From the NCBI GenBank assembly GCA_905480605.1, contig CAJQRD010000013.1:1-64000 (forward strand): 64,000 bases of DNA, given 5' to 3'. The stretch comes from an uncultured Saprospiraceae bacterium. Its GTDB lineage: Bacteria > Bacteroidota > Bacteroidia > Chitinophagales > Saprospiraceae. Both the position numbers and the translations under genes were made by a program. Below, piece by piece: positions 36,799 through 46,245 of this stretch (position 1 is its first letter; the number at the start of each line of letters is the position of its first letter). Below the pieces are notes generated by a model. That model was given only the letters and a program-made list of their open reading frames with translations, ran no database searches and was not told the DNA's origin.

Positions 36799-37956
36799 TT
36801 AAATACCTTTTTTCAAATAAACAGGTATTTTTATTTCTCTCTTTTTTCTTACTATATCCAATGTGATTTTATCACCTAGTCTAGCGATCTCAACAACATC
36901 CAATAAATCTTCAAATGTATCTACACGCTTTCCATTTGCAGCAATAACAATGTCCCCAGGTAGAACGCCTGACTTCTCTGCTCCGCTCCCTTTAACTAAA
37001 TTTTCTACAAAGAATCCTTTATTTCTACTAAGGTTATTTTCTTGAACAATTATATTATCAATTGTTCTTCCTTCTATTCCTAAGCGACCTCTCTCTATGT
37101 CGCCATTTTCTTTTATGTCTTCAACAACTCTTTTTACAAGGTTTGATGGAACGGCAAAACCATATCCTGCATATACTCCCGTTGGCGTTGCAATTGCAGT
37201 ATTTATTCCAACCAATTCACCATCGGTATTGACCAACGCTCCACCGCTATTTCCAGGGTTGATTGCTGCGTCTGTTTGAATAAACTCCTCTATCGACCTG
37301 TCATCTCTATCGTTCTCTCTTTGCAATAAATCAATGTCTCTTCCTTTTGCACTTACTATACCTGCCGTTACCGTTGAGTTCAAATAACTAAAAGGATTTC
37401 CAACTGCTGCAACCCATTCTCCAACCTCTATATTGTCCGAGTTAGCGAAGTCAAGTGAACTCAATCCATTGACATCTATCTTAATTAATGCAATGTCGGT
37501 GCTTGGGTCAGTACCTATTTTTTTCGCGCTGAACTCTTCTCCCATCAGGTCGACTGTTATAATATCTCCTCCTTCAACAACATGATTATTCGTTACTATA
37601 TACCCATCAGATGATATCACAACACCAGATCCCGATCCACCTCTTTGCCTGTATCTTTCACCAAGGTTGCCCATATCAAAAAATCTTTGAAATGGACTTA
37701 CTTCCGTATTGTTAAAACGGTTGCTTGCTTGTTCTGCACTTTCCCTTACGGTAATTCCGACTACAGCAGGTGTTGCTATTGATGCTGCTTTTACAAAATC
37801 AAATGGTACTTGTGTTGCCGTATTAGAAGCTAAAATAGCCTGCGGTGATTGATTAAAACTACTTGGTAACTCCTGATTAGAAAAGTAGTTTCCCACAAAA
37901 ATAGCCATAACGCCTCCTACAAACCCTGCCGCAATTAGTGAAATAATTTTATTCAT
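36799..37956 (-). CDS. Trypsin-like serine protease, HtrA/Deg family
   Basis: About 385 residues from the Met at 37956 (MNKIISLIAAGFVGG), preferred over 38028 because it begins the membrane anchor. One N-terminal transmembrane helix is followed by the protease domain with the triad His in TNNHVVEGGD, Asp in DIALIKID and Ser in NPGNSGGALV, then a single PDZ domain (about 290-375, NKGFFVENLVKGSGAEKSGV). It degrades or refolds damaged envelope proteins in the periplasm. One PDZ with a membrane anchor is closer to DegS/HtrA of Gram-positives than to DegP. A terminator follows. Confidence 0.93.
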   Translation of the reverse strand: MNKIISLIAAGFVGGVMAIFVGNYFSNQELPSSFNQSPQAILASNTATQVPFDFVKAASIATPAVVGITVRESAEQASNRFNNTEVSPFQRFFDMGNLGERYRQRGGSGSGVVISSDGYIVTNNHVVEGGDIITVDLMGEEFSAKKIGTDPSTDIALIKIDVNGLSSLDFANSDNIEVGEWVAAVGNPFSYLNSTVTAGIVSAKGRDIDLLQRENDRDDRSIEEFIQTDAAINPGNSGGALVNTDGELVGINTAIATPTGVYAGYGFAVPSNLVKRVVEDIKENGDIERGRLGIEGRTIDNIIVQENNLSRNKGFFVENLVKGSGAEKSGVLPGDIVIAANGKRVDTFEDLLDVVEIARLGDKITLDIVRKKREIKIPVYLKKGI

Positions 37957-38034
37957 TTTATATCCTTTTTGGATAATACTAACGGTTATAATATGAAATA
38001 AGTTATTGGATTCTTCTTCGTTTAACAAGAAATT

Positions 38035-38078
38035 AACAAGCCCTTCTAAATTTTGAAACTTAGAAGGGCTTGTTTTTT
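38035..38078. terminator. Strong hairpin between the M42 peptidase and HtrA genes
   Basis: AACAAGCCCTTCTAA (38035-38049) pairs with TTAGAAGGGCTTGTT (38060-38074), a perfect 15 bp stem with a 10-base loop. A T-run follows on the plus strand and an A/T-rich tail on the minus strand. For the leftward M42 gene it acts as the transcript end. Confidence 0.8.
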
Positions 38079-38109
38079 ATTCTCTATTTAGATTTCTTAG
38101 TATTCTATA

Positions 38110-39159
38110 TTATTTGTGAGACCAATCAAAATCATCCATTGCCAGTAAACAATGTTTCAATAAATCTATCGCTTCACGCACATCTCTTTTGTCAGCCATT
38201 TCAATCACTTGGTGCAAGTATCTACATGGAATAGAAATACCTCCGGCAATTGACCCGCCTCTAGCAAACTGTTGCATACTTGCCGTATCTGTTCCACCAG
38301 CAGGTAAAACTTCCAGCTGATAATTTACTTTATTTTTTTTTGCTATTTGCTTCATGAACTCTACCATTCTATAATCGCAAATCGTTCTGCCATCCAAAAC
38401 TTTTATTGCTGCCCCTTTCCCTAGGTCAGTAATACGTTCATGGTTTGCTGACCCGGGTACGTCACATGCGAGAGTAACATCTAAGTTGATAGCAAAATCA
38501 GGATCTATACCCATTGTTGCTGCTGTTGCACCTCTCAGTCCAACCTCTTCTTGAACAGTAAACACACCATATACATCCATTGGCAAGTCTTGTCCTTTCA
38601 ACTCTTTCATAGCTTCAACCAGCATGAAAACAGATATTCTATTGTCAATACTTTTTGAGTTAACGGCATTACCCATTTCTATAAAAGATCTCTCTCTTGT
38701 TATTGGAGTTCCTATTGAAACAATCTCTTCTAATTCCTTTTTTGACAATCCAGTATCAATAAAATAATCCTGTATTTTAGGTGGCTTAGCTCGCTCTTCA
38801 GCTGTCATGATGTGAATTGGTTTTGTACCCATTACACCCATAATATCTTTCTTCCCGTGAATAATAATTCGCTGCGCTGTTAGGGTCTTAGGGTCAAACC
38901 CTCCTAATGTGTGAAACTTGATAAAACCTTCATCATCGATATGCGATACCACAAAACTTATTTCATCCATATGGGCGGCAATCATCATTTTTTTATCAGA
39001 TTTCCCCTTATGAACTGAAATTAAGTTACCCATTGGATCTGTGTACAGCTCATCAACTATTCCTTCTAGCTGACTTTTAATAAATGATCTTATCTTGTGC
39101 TCATGTCCTGGAGCACCTGGGATTTGTGTTATTTTCTCTAGAAGTTCTATGTTTAGCAT
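38110..39159 (-). CDS. M42-family metallopeptidase (glutamyl aminopeptidase / endoglucanase-like)
   Basis: 349 residues. Expected di-zinc ligands appear in MIAAHMDEISFVV (His), SIDNRISVFML (Asp), TVQEEVGLRGA (Glu pair), NLDVTLACDVPG (Asp) and CRYLHQVIEMAD (His). M42 enzymes form dodecameric shells and cut N-terminal residues from peptides in the cytosol; some were misnamed endoglucanases. There is no signal peptide. It is transcribed alone between two hairpins and divergent from the flippase gene. Confidence 0.92.
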   Translation of the reverse strand: MLNIELLEKITQIPGAPGHEHKIRSFIKSQLEGIVDELYTDPMGNLISVHKGKSDKKMMIAAHMDEISFVVSHIDDEGFIKFHTLGGFDPKTLTAQRIIIHGKKDIMGVMGTKPIHIMTAEERAKPPKIQDYFIDTGLSKKELEEIVSIGTPITRERSFIEMGNAVNSKSIDNRISVFMLVEAMKELKGQDLPMDVYGVFTVQEEVGLRGATAATMGIDPDFAINLDVTLACDVPGSANHERITDLGKGAAIKVLDGRTICDYRMVEFMKQIAKKNKVNYQLEVLPAGGTDTASMQQFARGGSIAGGISIPCRYLHQVIEMADKRDVREAIDLLKHCLLAMDDFDWSHK

Positions 39160-39258
39160 ATCGTACTTTTTAAAATCCGAGCAAATCTACATAAATCCGT
39201 CGTATTCTAGCGTTAATTAACCAAGAAGTGGGTGTTAAACCTCTTATTTTTATAGTTT

Positions 39259-40737
39259 ATGAGTAGTATTAAAAAATTTGCTGGACAAGCAGTTATATAT
39301 GGTATAGGATCTATACTTTCTAAGGTGGTTTATTTGCTGCTTATAACTATATATCTAACGTATTTACTTGGAAAAGAGGGTCAAAATCAGTTTGGAATAT
39401 ATTCTATACTATACTCTTACATGACCGTTTTAATCGTGCTGTTCTCCTTAAAACTAGATACTGCACTTTTTAGATTTGGCAATAAAAAAGAAAGTATAGA
39501 AGAAAGCTATAACACAACAGCCAGCCTTGTAACATTAAGTGCTGTTCTCGTTCTGTGTATCAGCTTTATTTGGAGTGACGATATTGCAGCTCTAATTGGG
39601 TTTTCTGGAGATGGTTATTATGTCAGGTGGTTCAGCTTCATTCTTGCCTTTGATATAATAGCATTGGTTGGGTATGCAAAATTGCGTTTGCAAAACAAAG
39701 CCAAGCAATTTACTGTTTTTAAGATCACAAATGTTCTGGTGACCAGTTTACTTATAATCTTTTTCTTAGCGGTGTACCCAAAATATCAAGATGGTGTTTT
39801 GAGTTGGCTGCCAAGGTTTCCTTCAATAATAGATTACGTTTTTCTTGTAAACGTTTTTGTAAGCGGTATCTACTTATTAATTCTATTATATTATGTAAAA
39901 GGTTTTAAATTAAAAATTTCACCCAGCCTAGTAAAGAAAATAGTTCCTTATGTAATTCCATTGGTTATAGTTGGAATGGCTAATAATTTTATACAATATT
40001 TTGGTGTTCAAATGATTCAGTTTTTGAGTGACGGTAGTGCAAATGAAAACGTTTCATCAAGTGGCGTTTATGATGCATCCAGAAGGGTTGCTGGCTTTTT
40101 TGCACTTTTTATAGGTGCTTTTAATTATGCCGCGGAGCCATTTTTCTTTAATAATTCTTCTGAGCAGGATAAGGAGAAGATGTATGGAAAAATATGTAAC
40201 ATCTTTGTTCTCATTGGTGGGGTTGTCTGCTTAGGACTGGTATTGTTTATGGACATTTTAAAAGTAGCTTTGCCACCTTCTTACCGTGAAAGCCTGGTAA
40301 TTGTACCCATTCTACTGATTGCTTATATGCTACTTGGAGTATACCATAACGTTTCTATATGGTATAAACTTTCGGACAATACAATTTATGGCGCAGTAAT
40401 CTCAGTAATTGGAGCAATTGCCACTTTTATAATTGCCTTTATTTTTATTGGAGACCTTGGTTATAGTGCTTGTGCTTGGGGAACTTTAACAGCATACGCT
40501 ATTATGGTTACGTTAGCATATGTAATTGGTCAAAAAAAGCATCCTATTTCCTATCCTGTGGGTAAAATACTTTTTTCGATTTTCCTCATTTCAATCCTGT
40601 TATATTTTGGTTTTTACAATTATCAAAACCTTACTGGATTAAAGTTGTATTCGATTAACACTGGAATATTTATAGCTTACTTGGCATATGTTTACCAAAT
40701 GGAACGGGACGAATGGAGGGCCATTTTAAAAAGGTAA
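39259..40737 (+). CDS. Oligosaccharide flippase family (MOP superfamily) membrane protein
   Basis: 492 residues with about 14 hydrophobic helices from the first residues on (KFAGQAVIYGIGSILSKVVY). The family pattern GQAVIYGIGSILSKV and the arginine in DASRRVAGFFALFIG fit Wzx-like polysaccharide exporters of the MATE/MOP fold. It probably moves lipid-linked sugar units for surface polysaccharide. No glycosyltransferases are nearby. The gene stands alone, the only rightward gene within a long leftward region. Confidence 0.87.
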   Translation: MSSIKKFAGQAVIYGIGSILSKVVYLLLITIYLTYLLGKEGQNQFGIYSILYSYMTVLIVLFSLKLDTALFRFGNKKESIEESYNTTASLVTLSAVLVLCISFIWSDDIAALIGFSGDGYYVRWFSFILAFDIIALVGYAKLRLQNKAKQFTVFKITNVLVTSLLIIFFLAVYPKYQDGVLSWLPRFPSIIDYVFLVNVFVSGIYLLILLYYVKGFKLKISPSLVKKIVPYVIPLVIVGMANNFIQYFGVQMIQFLSDGSANENVSSSGVYDASRRVAGFFALFIGAFNYAAEPFFFNNSSEQDKEKMYGKICNIFVLIGGVVCLGLVLFMDILKVALPPSYRESLVIVPILLIAYMLLGVYHNVSIWYKLSDNTIYGAVISVIGAIATFIIAFIFIGDLGYSACAWGTLTAYAIMVTLAYVIGQKKHPISYPVGKILFSIFLISILLYFGFYNYQNLTGLKLYSINTGIFIAYLAYVYQMERDEWRAILKR

Positions 40738-40853
40738 TTACTGCATAAAGTAATTATTTATAGCCGCGAGAAACATCTAAGCGCCCGGGGGGAGACTCTA
40801 TAAAATATAAAATTAATCGAATGCCCTATTTAGAAAAGTAAATTGCTAAAAAA

Positions 40854-41015
40854 TCAATACTCCGTAAAGAAATAATCGTTGATATAAACTCTGTTTTTAA
40901 TTACCCACACCACGAGTGCAATCGTAAATACAATAAAAGCCATTTTGACTTTACGCCAAACGTCTCTGTTTTTTTCTCTTCTTGTTTTGTATTTGTGTTT
41001 TGTTGAAAAATGCAC
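40854..41015 (-). CDS. Small basic single-span membrane protein (GTG start)
   Basis: A frame of 53 codons starting GTG at 41015, four bases past the stop of the preceding gene, and ending TGA at 40854-40856. The N-terminal half is strongly basic (STKHKYKTRREKNRD, WRKVK), then one hydrophobic helix (MAFIVFTIALVVWVI), then a polar tail ending NDYFFTEY. The positive-inside pattern and the tight junction to the upstream gene support a real gene. The family is not recognised. Confidence 0.55.
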   Translation of the reverse strand: MHFSTKHKYKTRREKNRDVWRKVKMAFIVFTIALVVWVIKNRVYINDYFFTEY

Positions 41016-41019
41016 TGGC

Positions 41020-41664
41020 TTATTTTATAAGTTGATTGTATGCTTTTAATGATTTCATTCTTATGTTAATTTCTTGTCCAACGATCAATACGACCCCACA
41101 TAAAAACAAAATATTTCTTATCGCCACAAATATATCAATCCATTCGTTATAAAAACTTCTTATCATCAATATTTCCGTACCTATCACAAAGGCCGAGGTT
41201 AAAAATAACAGAATACCAACTGCGTGAACCTTTTGTCCTTCATACCTTAAGTTATCAACGTTGTTTTTTACAAATAGCGTTTTACACAAACTATTATTGC
41301 CATCTATCTTTATCAATTCAGATATTACGTGATTTGCCTTTTTATAATCAATGGTATTATATAATGAGTCTGCTTTGATAAACAACATGGATTTATAAAC
41401 ATCCGTTCCTTTTATATGATATACATTTTCATAAATTATTGCCCCAATTAAATCATCTACTTTATTTAATACTTTAAAGTATCTGTTTGTCTGATGTAAA
41501 GCCTCAATATAATCACATTGGAGCTCTATGCTTTGGTTAAGAGGCAGGTTTAATATATGCAATTGGTGAGCTTCAAAATAATGAATTTTTTCATGGTAGG
41601 CTTCTTTACCTAACTCGATATATTCATCATAAACATAATATTCTATTTCATTTATAAAACTCAT
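41020..41664 (-). CDS. Uncharacterised membrane protein at the end of the nadK-cyclase series
   Basis: 214 residues. The first 135 residues are soluble and helical, with tetratricopeptide-like spacing (KEAYHEKIHYFEAHQLHILN, ADSLYNTIDYKKANHVISEL). Two membrane helices follow (about 146-168, GILLFLTSAFVIGTEIL; and about 178-197, IRNILFLCGVVLIVG). No family is recognised. The start overlaps the cyclase stop as ATGA, and a 53-codon small gene begins 4 bases after its stop. Confidence 0.72.
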   Translation of the reverse strand: MSFINEIEYYVYDEYIELGKEAYHEKIHYFEAHQLHILNLPLNQSIELQCDYIEALHQTNRYFKVLNKVDDLIGAIIYENVYHIKGTDVYKSMLFIKADSLYNTIDYKKANHVISELIKIDGNNSLCKTLFVKNNVDNLRYEGQKVHAVGILLFLTSAFVIGTEILMIRSFYNEWIDIFVAIRNILFLCGVVLIVGQEINIRMKSLKAYNQLIK

Positions 41665-42413
41665 ATCTCTTTCAATGCATATATTATTGGTTTCGATGGA
41701 CTGGCATCTATGTCCACAGAAATAGTCTGCAGGTTTAACAAATATAAACCATCTTGTATGTCATTGTCAACATAGATCATCTCAGTAATTGTTTTATCCA
41801 TAGCAATATCCTTATCTATTTGCCAATATGCTTTATGTGCAGATAATTTACCTCCATCTATTTCTCTATCTACACTTGGCATATCAATAAGCAGGTGCTT
41901 AACTTCTGAGTTATTGAGTCTCTGTATAAATTCAAAATCAACATAACAAGGGTTTGTCCCTGTATAGTTTTTTTCTAGTTTCTTTTTAGAATTCGGCATG
42001 GTTCTTATTATTAAAGCTTCCACGTTTTTTATATCGCCAAGTCTTTCAAAATGTTCGCTATTAATTATTCTATCCCCATCATTTAAGGTTTCGGGCTTTA
42101 GTGTCACCAACTTAGAAACAAAATGACTGGTTTTTAACGTTTCATATATAGATAAACCTCTATTGTCAATATGCCTAACGGATTCAGTATGTGTACCATT
42201 GCCATGTGGGTTGATATATATATTGTAAAAATTAACAGGAGATCCGTTTTCTAGTGCTCCTATAAAGTCACCTGCTTTATATGGTTTTGAACTATATGCA
42301 TCAGCCCCAAATGCTATTACACCAGAATCATTTTTAAAGGGTATAGAAATATCGTGTCCTGTGTTAAGATTACAACTAAACAATAAGTCGCCTACTTTGA
42401 TTTTTACAATCAT
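41661..42413 (-). CDS. Cyclase-family protein (kynurenine-formamidase-like fold)
   Basis: 250 residues. The metal-binding motif HGNGTHTES (about 75-83) is the HxGTHxD-type signature of the cyclase family, with Glu in place of the usual Asp. A later conserved stretch LLIDMPSVDRE plus LSAHKAYW supports the fold. The family hydrolyses amides or lactones such as N-formylkynurenine; the substrate here is unknown. The start overlaps the nadK stop (TAATG) and the stop overlaps the next start (ATGA), so it is part of a coupled series. Confidence 0.8.
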   Translation of the reverse strand: MIVKIKVGDLLFSCNLNTGHDISIPFKNDSGVIAFGADAYSSKPYKAGDFIGALENGSPVNFYNIYINPHGNGTHTESVRHIDNRGLSIYETLKTSHFVSKLVTLKPETLNDGDRIINSEHFERLGDIKNVEALIIRTMPNSKKKLEKNYTGTNPCYVDFEFIQRLNNSEVKHLLIDMPSVDREIDGGKLSAHKAYWQIDKDIAMDKTITEMIYVDNDIQDGLYLLNLQTISVDIDASPSKPIIYALKEI

Positions 42414-43285
42414 TAGTTTCGTTTATCTAATCCCCAATTTAATTTATTTCTAATTGTCTTCATAAAGTTATCGCCTTCCAAGCAAATAAGGTTGGTAGAA
42501 AAATCATTTTTTTTCAATTTTATTTCTTGGTCAGCTCTGATAACAGCATATCGACTATCCATCGAACATAAATAATTATCCGCTCGCCCTTCTATTTTAA
42601 ATGTAATTTCATGTTTACCAGATATAACAACTGGCCTAACATTCAAATTGTGCGGCGCTACTGGTGTTAACACAAAGTTATCTGAAGAAGGGAAAACAAT
42701 TGGTCCCCCACAGCTCAATGAATACCCCGTTGATCCAGTTGGTGTTGAAACAATCAATCCATCTGCCCAATAAGAATTTAAAAACTCTCCATCAATAAAA
42801 GTATGCAAAACTATCATCGAGGAATTATCTCTTTTTAATAGTGTGAAGTCATTCAAAGCAAAGTTATCATTTCCAAAAACCTTTAGATTTGATATGATTT
42901 TTAACATTGCTCTCTTAATAACTGTATATCTACCCGCCACATAATCATTTATAGCTTTATCTATTCTTTCTTGTTCAATACTTGCTAAAAAACCCAACCT
43001 TCCCAGGTTTAAACCCATTATTGGTGTTTCCATCTCCCTAATCAATGGTACAGCTGAAAGTATAGTACCATCACCACCGAGAGTTATAATAACATCTGGA
43101 TTAAAGAACCTTAGCTCTTCATGGCTAGACAATGTGTCAAAATTTATTGTAAGCTTTGGTAATTGTTCAGCATACTTATCATATACTTTGAATTCGAATT
43201 CCGCAGATACCAGTTTTTCCAACAATTTATTGATATGCGGGGTATCTACTTCCTTCCATTTTTGACCAAAAATAAATGCTTTCAT
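42413..43285 (-). CDS. nadK: NAD kinase
   Basis: 290 residues that phosphorylate NAD to NADP using ATP or polyphosphate. The diagnostic motif LGGDGTILSAV (about 69-79) is followed by MGLNLGRLGFLA and the NAD-binding region WADGLIVSTPTGSTGYSLSCGGP. Length is typical. It is followed with a 3-base overlap by the cyclase gene and preceded 76 bases upstream by the outer-membrane protein gene, all leftward. Confidence 0.95.
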   Translation of the reverse strand: MKAFIFGQKWKEVDTPHINKLLEKLVSAEFEFKVYDKYAEQLPKLTINFDTLSSHEELRFFNPDVIITLGGDGTILSAVPLIREMETPIMGLNLGRLGFLASIEQERIDKAINDYVAGRYTVIKRAMLKIISNLKVFGNDNFALNDFTLLKRDNSSMIVLHTFIDGEFLNSYWADGLIVSTPTGSTGYSLSCGGPIVFPSSDNFVLTPVAPHNLNVRPVVISGKHEITFKIEGRADNYLCSMDSRYAVIRADQEIKLKKNDFSTNLICLEGDNFMKTIRNKLNWGLDKRN

Positions 43286-43361
43286 ACTTACAAGTTTATA
43301 TACAAATATAACTATGTGTTTGAATACAGAACACCTGAGATTACAATATCCAAAATATAAG

Positions 43362-44768
43362 CTAAAATGCTATAGAGTTACTAAAGAACAATCCTTTTTC
43401 TCCAATATCATTAAAACTGAACTCAAAACTAAATATAAAGTTATTAAAGAAAATTATATCTACAGCAGGACCATAACCATATATAACCCTATTGTTTAAT
43501 GAATTTGTATCTACATATGTTTTCTCATTTACATATGCAAAGTCCATATTGGCGCGTAGAAATATCGTCAAATTCATTTTTCTAAACTGTCTTGGCAACC
43601 ACCTAACAGTGTTCAGGTTGTTGTCAAACAAAAGATACTTAATTGAATTCATACTTATCAGGTAATCTGTACCATCCATTACATATAAATCATAACCACT
43701 GACAATATCACTATTCCAACCAAGTCCAGTATTGTTAGCAAAAGAAACCTGACTTCTTATCAGGTTTGTCTTTGCTTTGTTCCTAGTACTAAATATAAGT
43801 TTTTCTTGTAACTGAGCATGTTTTTCGACACCAAGGGTTACACTTAGATTGTTAAAGTCATTGAATACTCCAAGGCCTTCTTTTTTTATATTTATAAAAT
43901 ATAAAAAACCCCCTAAAGGATAGTGACGGTACAACCTTCGGTCATGGTTATATTCATACTGAATAAAAAAGAACCTTATATCTGTTTTACCGTCTAAAAA
44001 ATAGTTTGGATTCAAGTCTGTTAATACGTAATCATTAATCTTATTGTTATGGTACTCTAATCTCAAACCATGAAAGTTATTGGCGTTTGGTCTAAACCGC
44101 AAATCTGGTCCAATCCGAAACCTTGACAACAGCTTTCTTTCATCCGGTAACTGGGCAAACTGTGTTTTATTGCCTATAGTTTGAAAAGCAATCTCTTTAT
44201 TTTCTGAATAAAATATAGATCCACCAATTCCTAATTTAGCGTCCTTTGATAAATATGGATAAACATAGGTGATTTCGTATTTTCTAGTATAACCAAAATG
44301 GACTTTTAACTTAAGAGGATCTTTATTTCCTGAAAGGTTATAATGAGAGACCCTGAAACCATAATTAACCCGATCAAGAGACCTACCCTGTTCTTTCCAC
44401 CATACGTTAAAATTTCTATCTGCCAGTTCAAATATGGGTACGGGAAAAACGTACCAGTTTTCCTCTAACTCAATGCTAATATCCGCTAGTCTAGTGCTTG
44501 TGTTATAGTTCTTAATATTAGTTCTAGCAGCATTAAATAAACCTGTACTTAAAATTTGTAATTTAATTTGAGGCAGAACTTTATCCAGTTTATTTATATA
44601 AATAGTGTCACCTTCTTTAAAATTAATTTCCTTTAAAATTACTTTACGTTTGGTATGGTTATTACCCGAGATCAAAATATCATTTATTACAAAATAATCT
44701 GATTGAGCACTTAGAGGTGAAGAAAAAAGAAATGAGAAAAATAATAATATTGAGAAGAATTTAAACAT
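43362..44768 (-). CDS. Outer-membrane beta-barrel protein with POTRA domain (BamA/TamA-like)
   Basis: 468 residues. A signal peptide (FFSILLFFSFLFSSPLSAQ) is followed by one POTRA-like domain (about 26-105, ISGNNHTKRKVILKEINFKE GDTI). The rest is a barrel of amphipathic strands, with FLRANMDFAYVNEKTYVDT near the end and a terminal aromatic residue (FFSNSIAF), the usual insertion signal. It is much smaller than BamA and may be a partner-less assembly or secretion porin. It overlaps the upstream CBS gene by 8 bases. Confidence 0.78.
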   Translation of the reverse strand: MFKFFSILLFFSFLFSSPLSAQSDYFVINDILISGNNHTKRKVILKEINFKEGDTIYINKLDKVLPQIKLQILSTGLFNAARTNIKNYNTSTRLADISIELEENWYVFPVPIFELADRNFNVWWKEQGRSLDRVNYGFRVSHYNLSGNKDPLKLKVHFGYTRKYEITYVYPYLSKDAKLGIGGSIFYSENKEIAFQTIGNKTQFAQLPDERKLLSRFRIGPDLRFRPNANNFHGLRLEYHNNKINDYVLTDLNPNYFLDGKTDIRFFFIQYEYNHDRRLYRHYPLGGFLYFINIKKEGLGVFNDFNNLSVTLGVEKHAQLQEKLIFSTRNKAKTNLIRSQVSFANNTGLGWNSDIVSGYDLYVMDGTDYLISMNSIKYLLFDNNLNTVRWLPRQFRKMNLTIFLRANMDFAYVNEKTYVDTNSLNNRVIYGYGPAVDIIFFNNFIFSFEFSFNDIGEKGLFFSNSIAF

Positions 44769-45420
44769 TAAGATAGTTCATTAATTGATCATATCTATCT
44801 TTTAAATTATCTTCAAATTCATCCTCAGTAAAGCTAGCCTTTATATTGTGACCATATCGTTCTAGAGCTGTAATTATGGTACTAATTTCTTGTTGGTTAA
44901 TTTTTATAGTAAGTAGCAAAACCTCTGTATTTTCTATTGCTGTTATAAAGGTGGAAAGTATAGATGCGTTTTCATACTCGATTACACGACAAACTTCTGA
45001 CAATGAGTATTCGCGGCGGGATGTCTCGATAACAACTATACTACCGGGCTCTTTAAAAGAAAATGAATTGGCATAATATTTAACAAGGTCTTCTTGAGTA
45101 ACTATGCCCACAAACTTTTCATCCTCATCTACTACCGGAACTGTAGTCATTTTATTTTGTGCTAGTCTGCCAAGTATTTCAAATACATGGTCATTTTTTG
45201 ACACAAAACTATATGCACTACTTGTAGGTATATCCCTTACATAGGTGCCTGGGTCATTAGTAGTTGCATCATCTTCAGATAGAATACCAACCAAGTTCTC
45301 ATTTTCAACTATAGGTAAATGTTTCACGTGGTAAATCGACATAATAGTCAATGCTTCCTCCAATGTATCACTTGGGCTTAATGGCAGTATTAAATTAGAT
45401 ATAAGTTCTTTTGCTATCAT
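44761..45420 (-). CDS. Protein with two CBS domains and an ACT-like C-terminus
   Basis: 219 residues. CBS 1 covers about 1-60 (LPLSPSDTLEEALTIMSIYH) and CBS 2 about 70-130 (SKNDHVFEILGRLAQNKMTT). The remaining 85 residues look like an ACT-type ligand-binding fold (SIVVIETSRREYSLSEVCRV). CBS pairs bind adenosine nucleotides, so it is probably a sensor. In Bacteroidota such a gene often lies next to nadK; here the outer-membrane protein gene sits between them. It overlaps that gene by 8 bases. Confidence 0.82.
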   Translation of the reverse strand: MIAKELISNLILPLSPSDTLEEALTIMSIYHVKHLPIVENENLVGILSEDDATTNDPGTYVRDIPTSSAYSFVSKNDHVFEILGRLAQNKMTTVPVVDEDEKFVGIVTQEDLVKYYANSFSFKEPGSIVVIETSRREYSLSEVCRVIEYENASILSTFITAIENTEVLLLTIKINQQEISTIITALERYGHNIKASFTEDEFEDNLKDRYDQLMNYLNV

Positions 45421-45423
45421 CTT

Positions 45424-46245
45424 TTAAGGGCGGATTATTTTTTGTTTCTCGGCTAAAAACTCATTCTCAGATAGCAATCCTCTTTCGCGCATTTCTTTTA
45501 ATTTGTTTAATCGTGCTAATAACAAATCATCCAATACCAATTCTTCATTTGGCGATGCCGTATTATTTTCTGATACTATTTTAAAATTATTCTTTTTAAA
45601 ATTTTCAAATTCCTTCTGTACACGCAAATATGCAAACTCATCCATTTCTAAAATTTTTCTCGTTTGCTTCAATCCAAATTGTACAGCTTTATCAAAATGA
45701 AAAAACGATTTTTCCTTTTTCTCTAGCATAGAATAAACAGCAGCCATATAAAAGTGAATTTCTTTATCTTCTGGTGCAATTTCTAAAGCTTGTTTATAAT
45801 CAACAATCGCTTCTTCCAAATCATAATCTTTATACTTTGCATATGCTGTTTTCTTAAAAGGATTTGATCTTTGCCTTTTTGGGGTTTTATTTACTTGATA
45901 CCTGCTTGTATCTGCTTTTCGACGATCACGTGCAATATCTTCTCTACTTTGTCTTCGTGTATTGGTTCTTGAACTCCTAGTTTCTCTAGATGTTCTCCTT
46001 TGCTGAAATTCTCTAACATTTTTATTATACTTTCTATCAAATTTTTCTTCAGACATTCCTAGCATATTAATAGCATCTATAATGCCTAGTATAACTGTTA
46101 CAGGAAACTTAATTATACTAGACATAAAGATGAAAAAGAATATATAAAATATTCCACCACCAATATCACGAAGGTAAAATTTGTGTAGACCAAAAATGCC
46201 TCCAAAAAATGCCAACAAAACTGCTACCTTTTTACTTTTTTTCAT
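45424..46245 (-). CDS. TM2-domain membrane protein with TPR-like and SHOCT segments
   Basis: 273 residues. The TM2 domain (two helices, about 5-65, with VLLAFFGGIFGLHKFYLRDI) is followed by an Arg-rich linker (about 75-120). A TPR-like helical pair follows (AKYKDYDLEEAIVDYKQALE, PEDKEIHFYMAAVYSMLEKK). The C-terminal SHOCT-like motif is LARLNKLKEMRERGLLSENE. The role is unknown; SHOCT parts often mediate oligomerisation. The start codon immediately follows the stop of the phosphatase gene (TAGATG), so the genes are translationally linked. Confidence 0.8.
   Translation of the reverse strand: MKKSKKVAVLLAFFGGIFGLHKFYLRDIGGGIFYIFFFIFMSSIIKFPVTVILGIIDAINMLGMSEEKFDRKYNKNVREFQQRRTSRETRSSRTNTRRQSREDIARDRRKADTSRYQVNKTPKRQRSNPFKKTAYAKYKDYDLEEAIVDYKQALEIAPEDKEIHFYMAAVYSMLEKKEKSFFHFDKAVQFGLKQTRKILEMDEFAYLRVQKEFENFKKNNFKIVSENNTASPNEELVLDDLLLARLNKLKEMRERGLLSENEFLAEKQKIIRP

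Noticed and set aside
45320-45335. TGTTTCACGTGGTAAA inside the CBS-domain gene as a third parS
   Set aside because: Only one half plus the core matches; the right half (GTAAA) departs from the palindrome, so it is much weaker than the two 14-base perfect sites.
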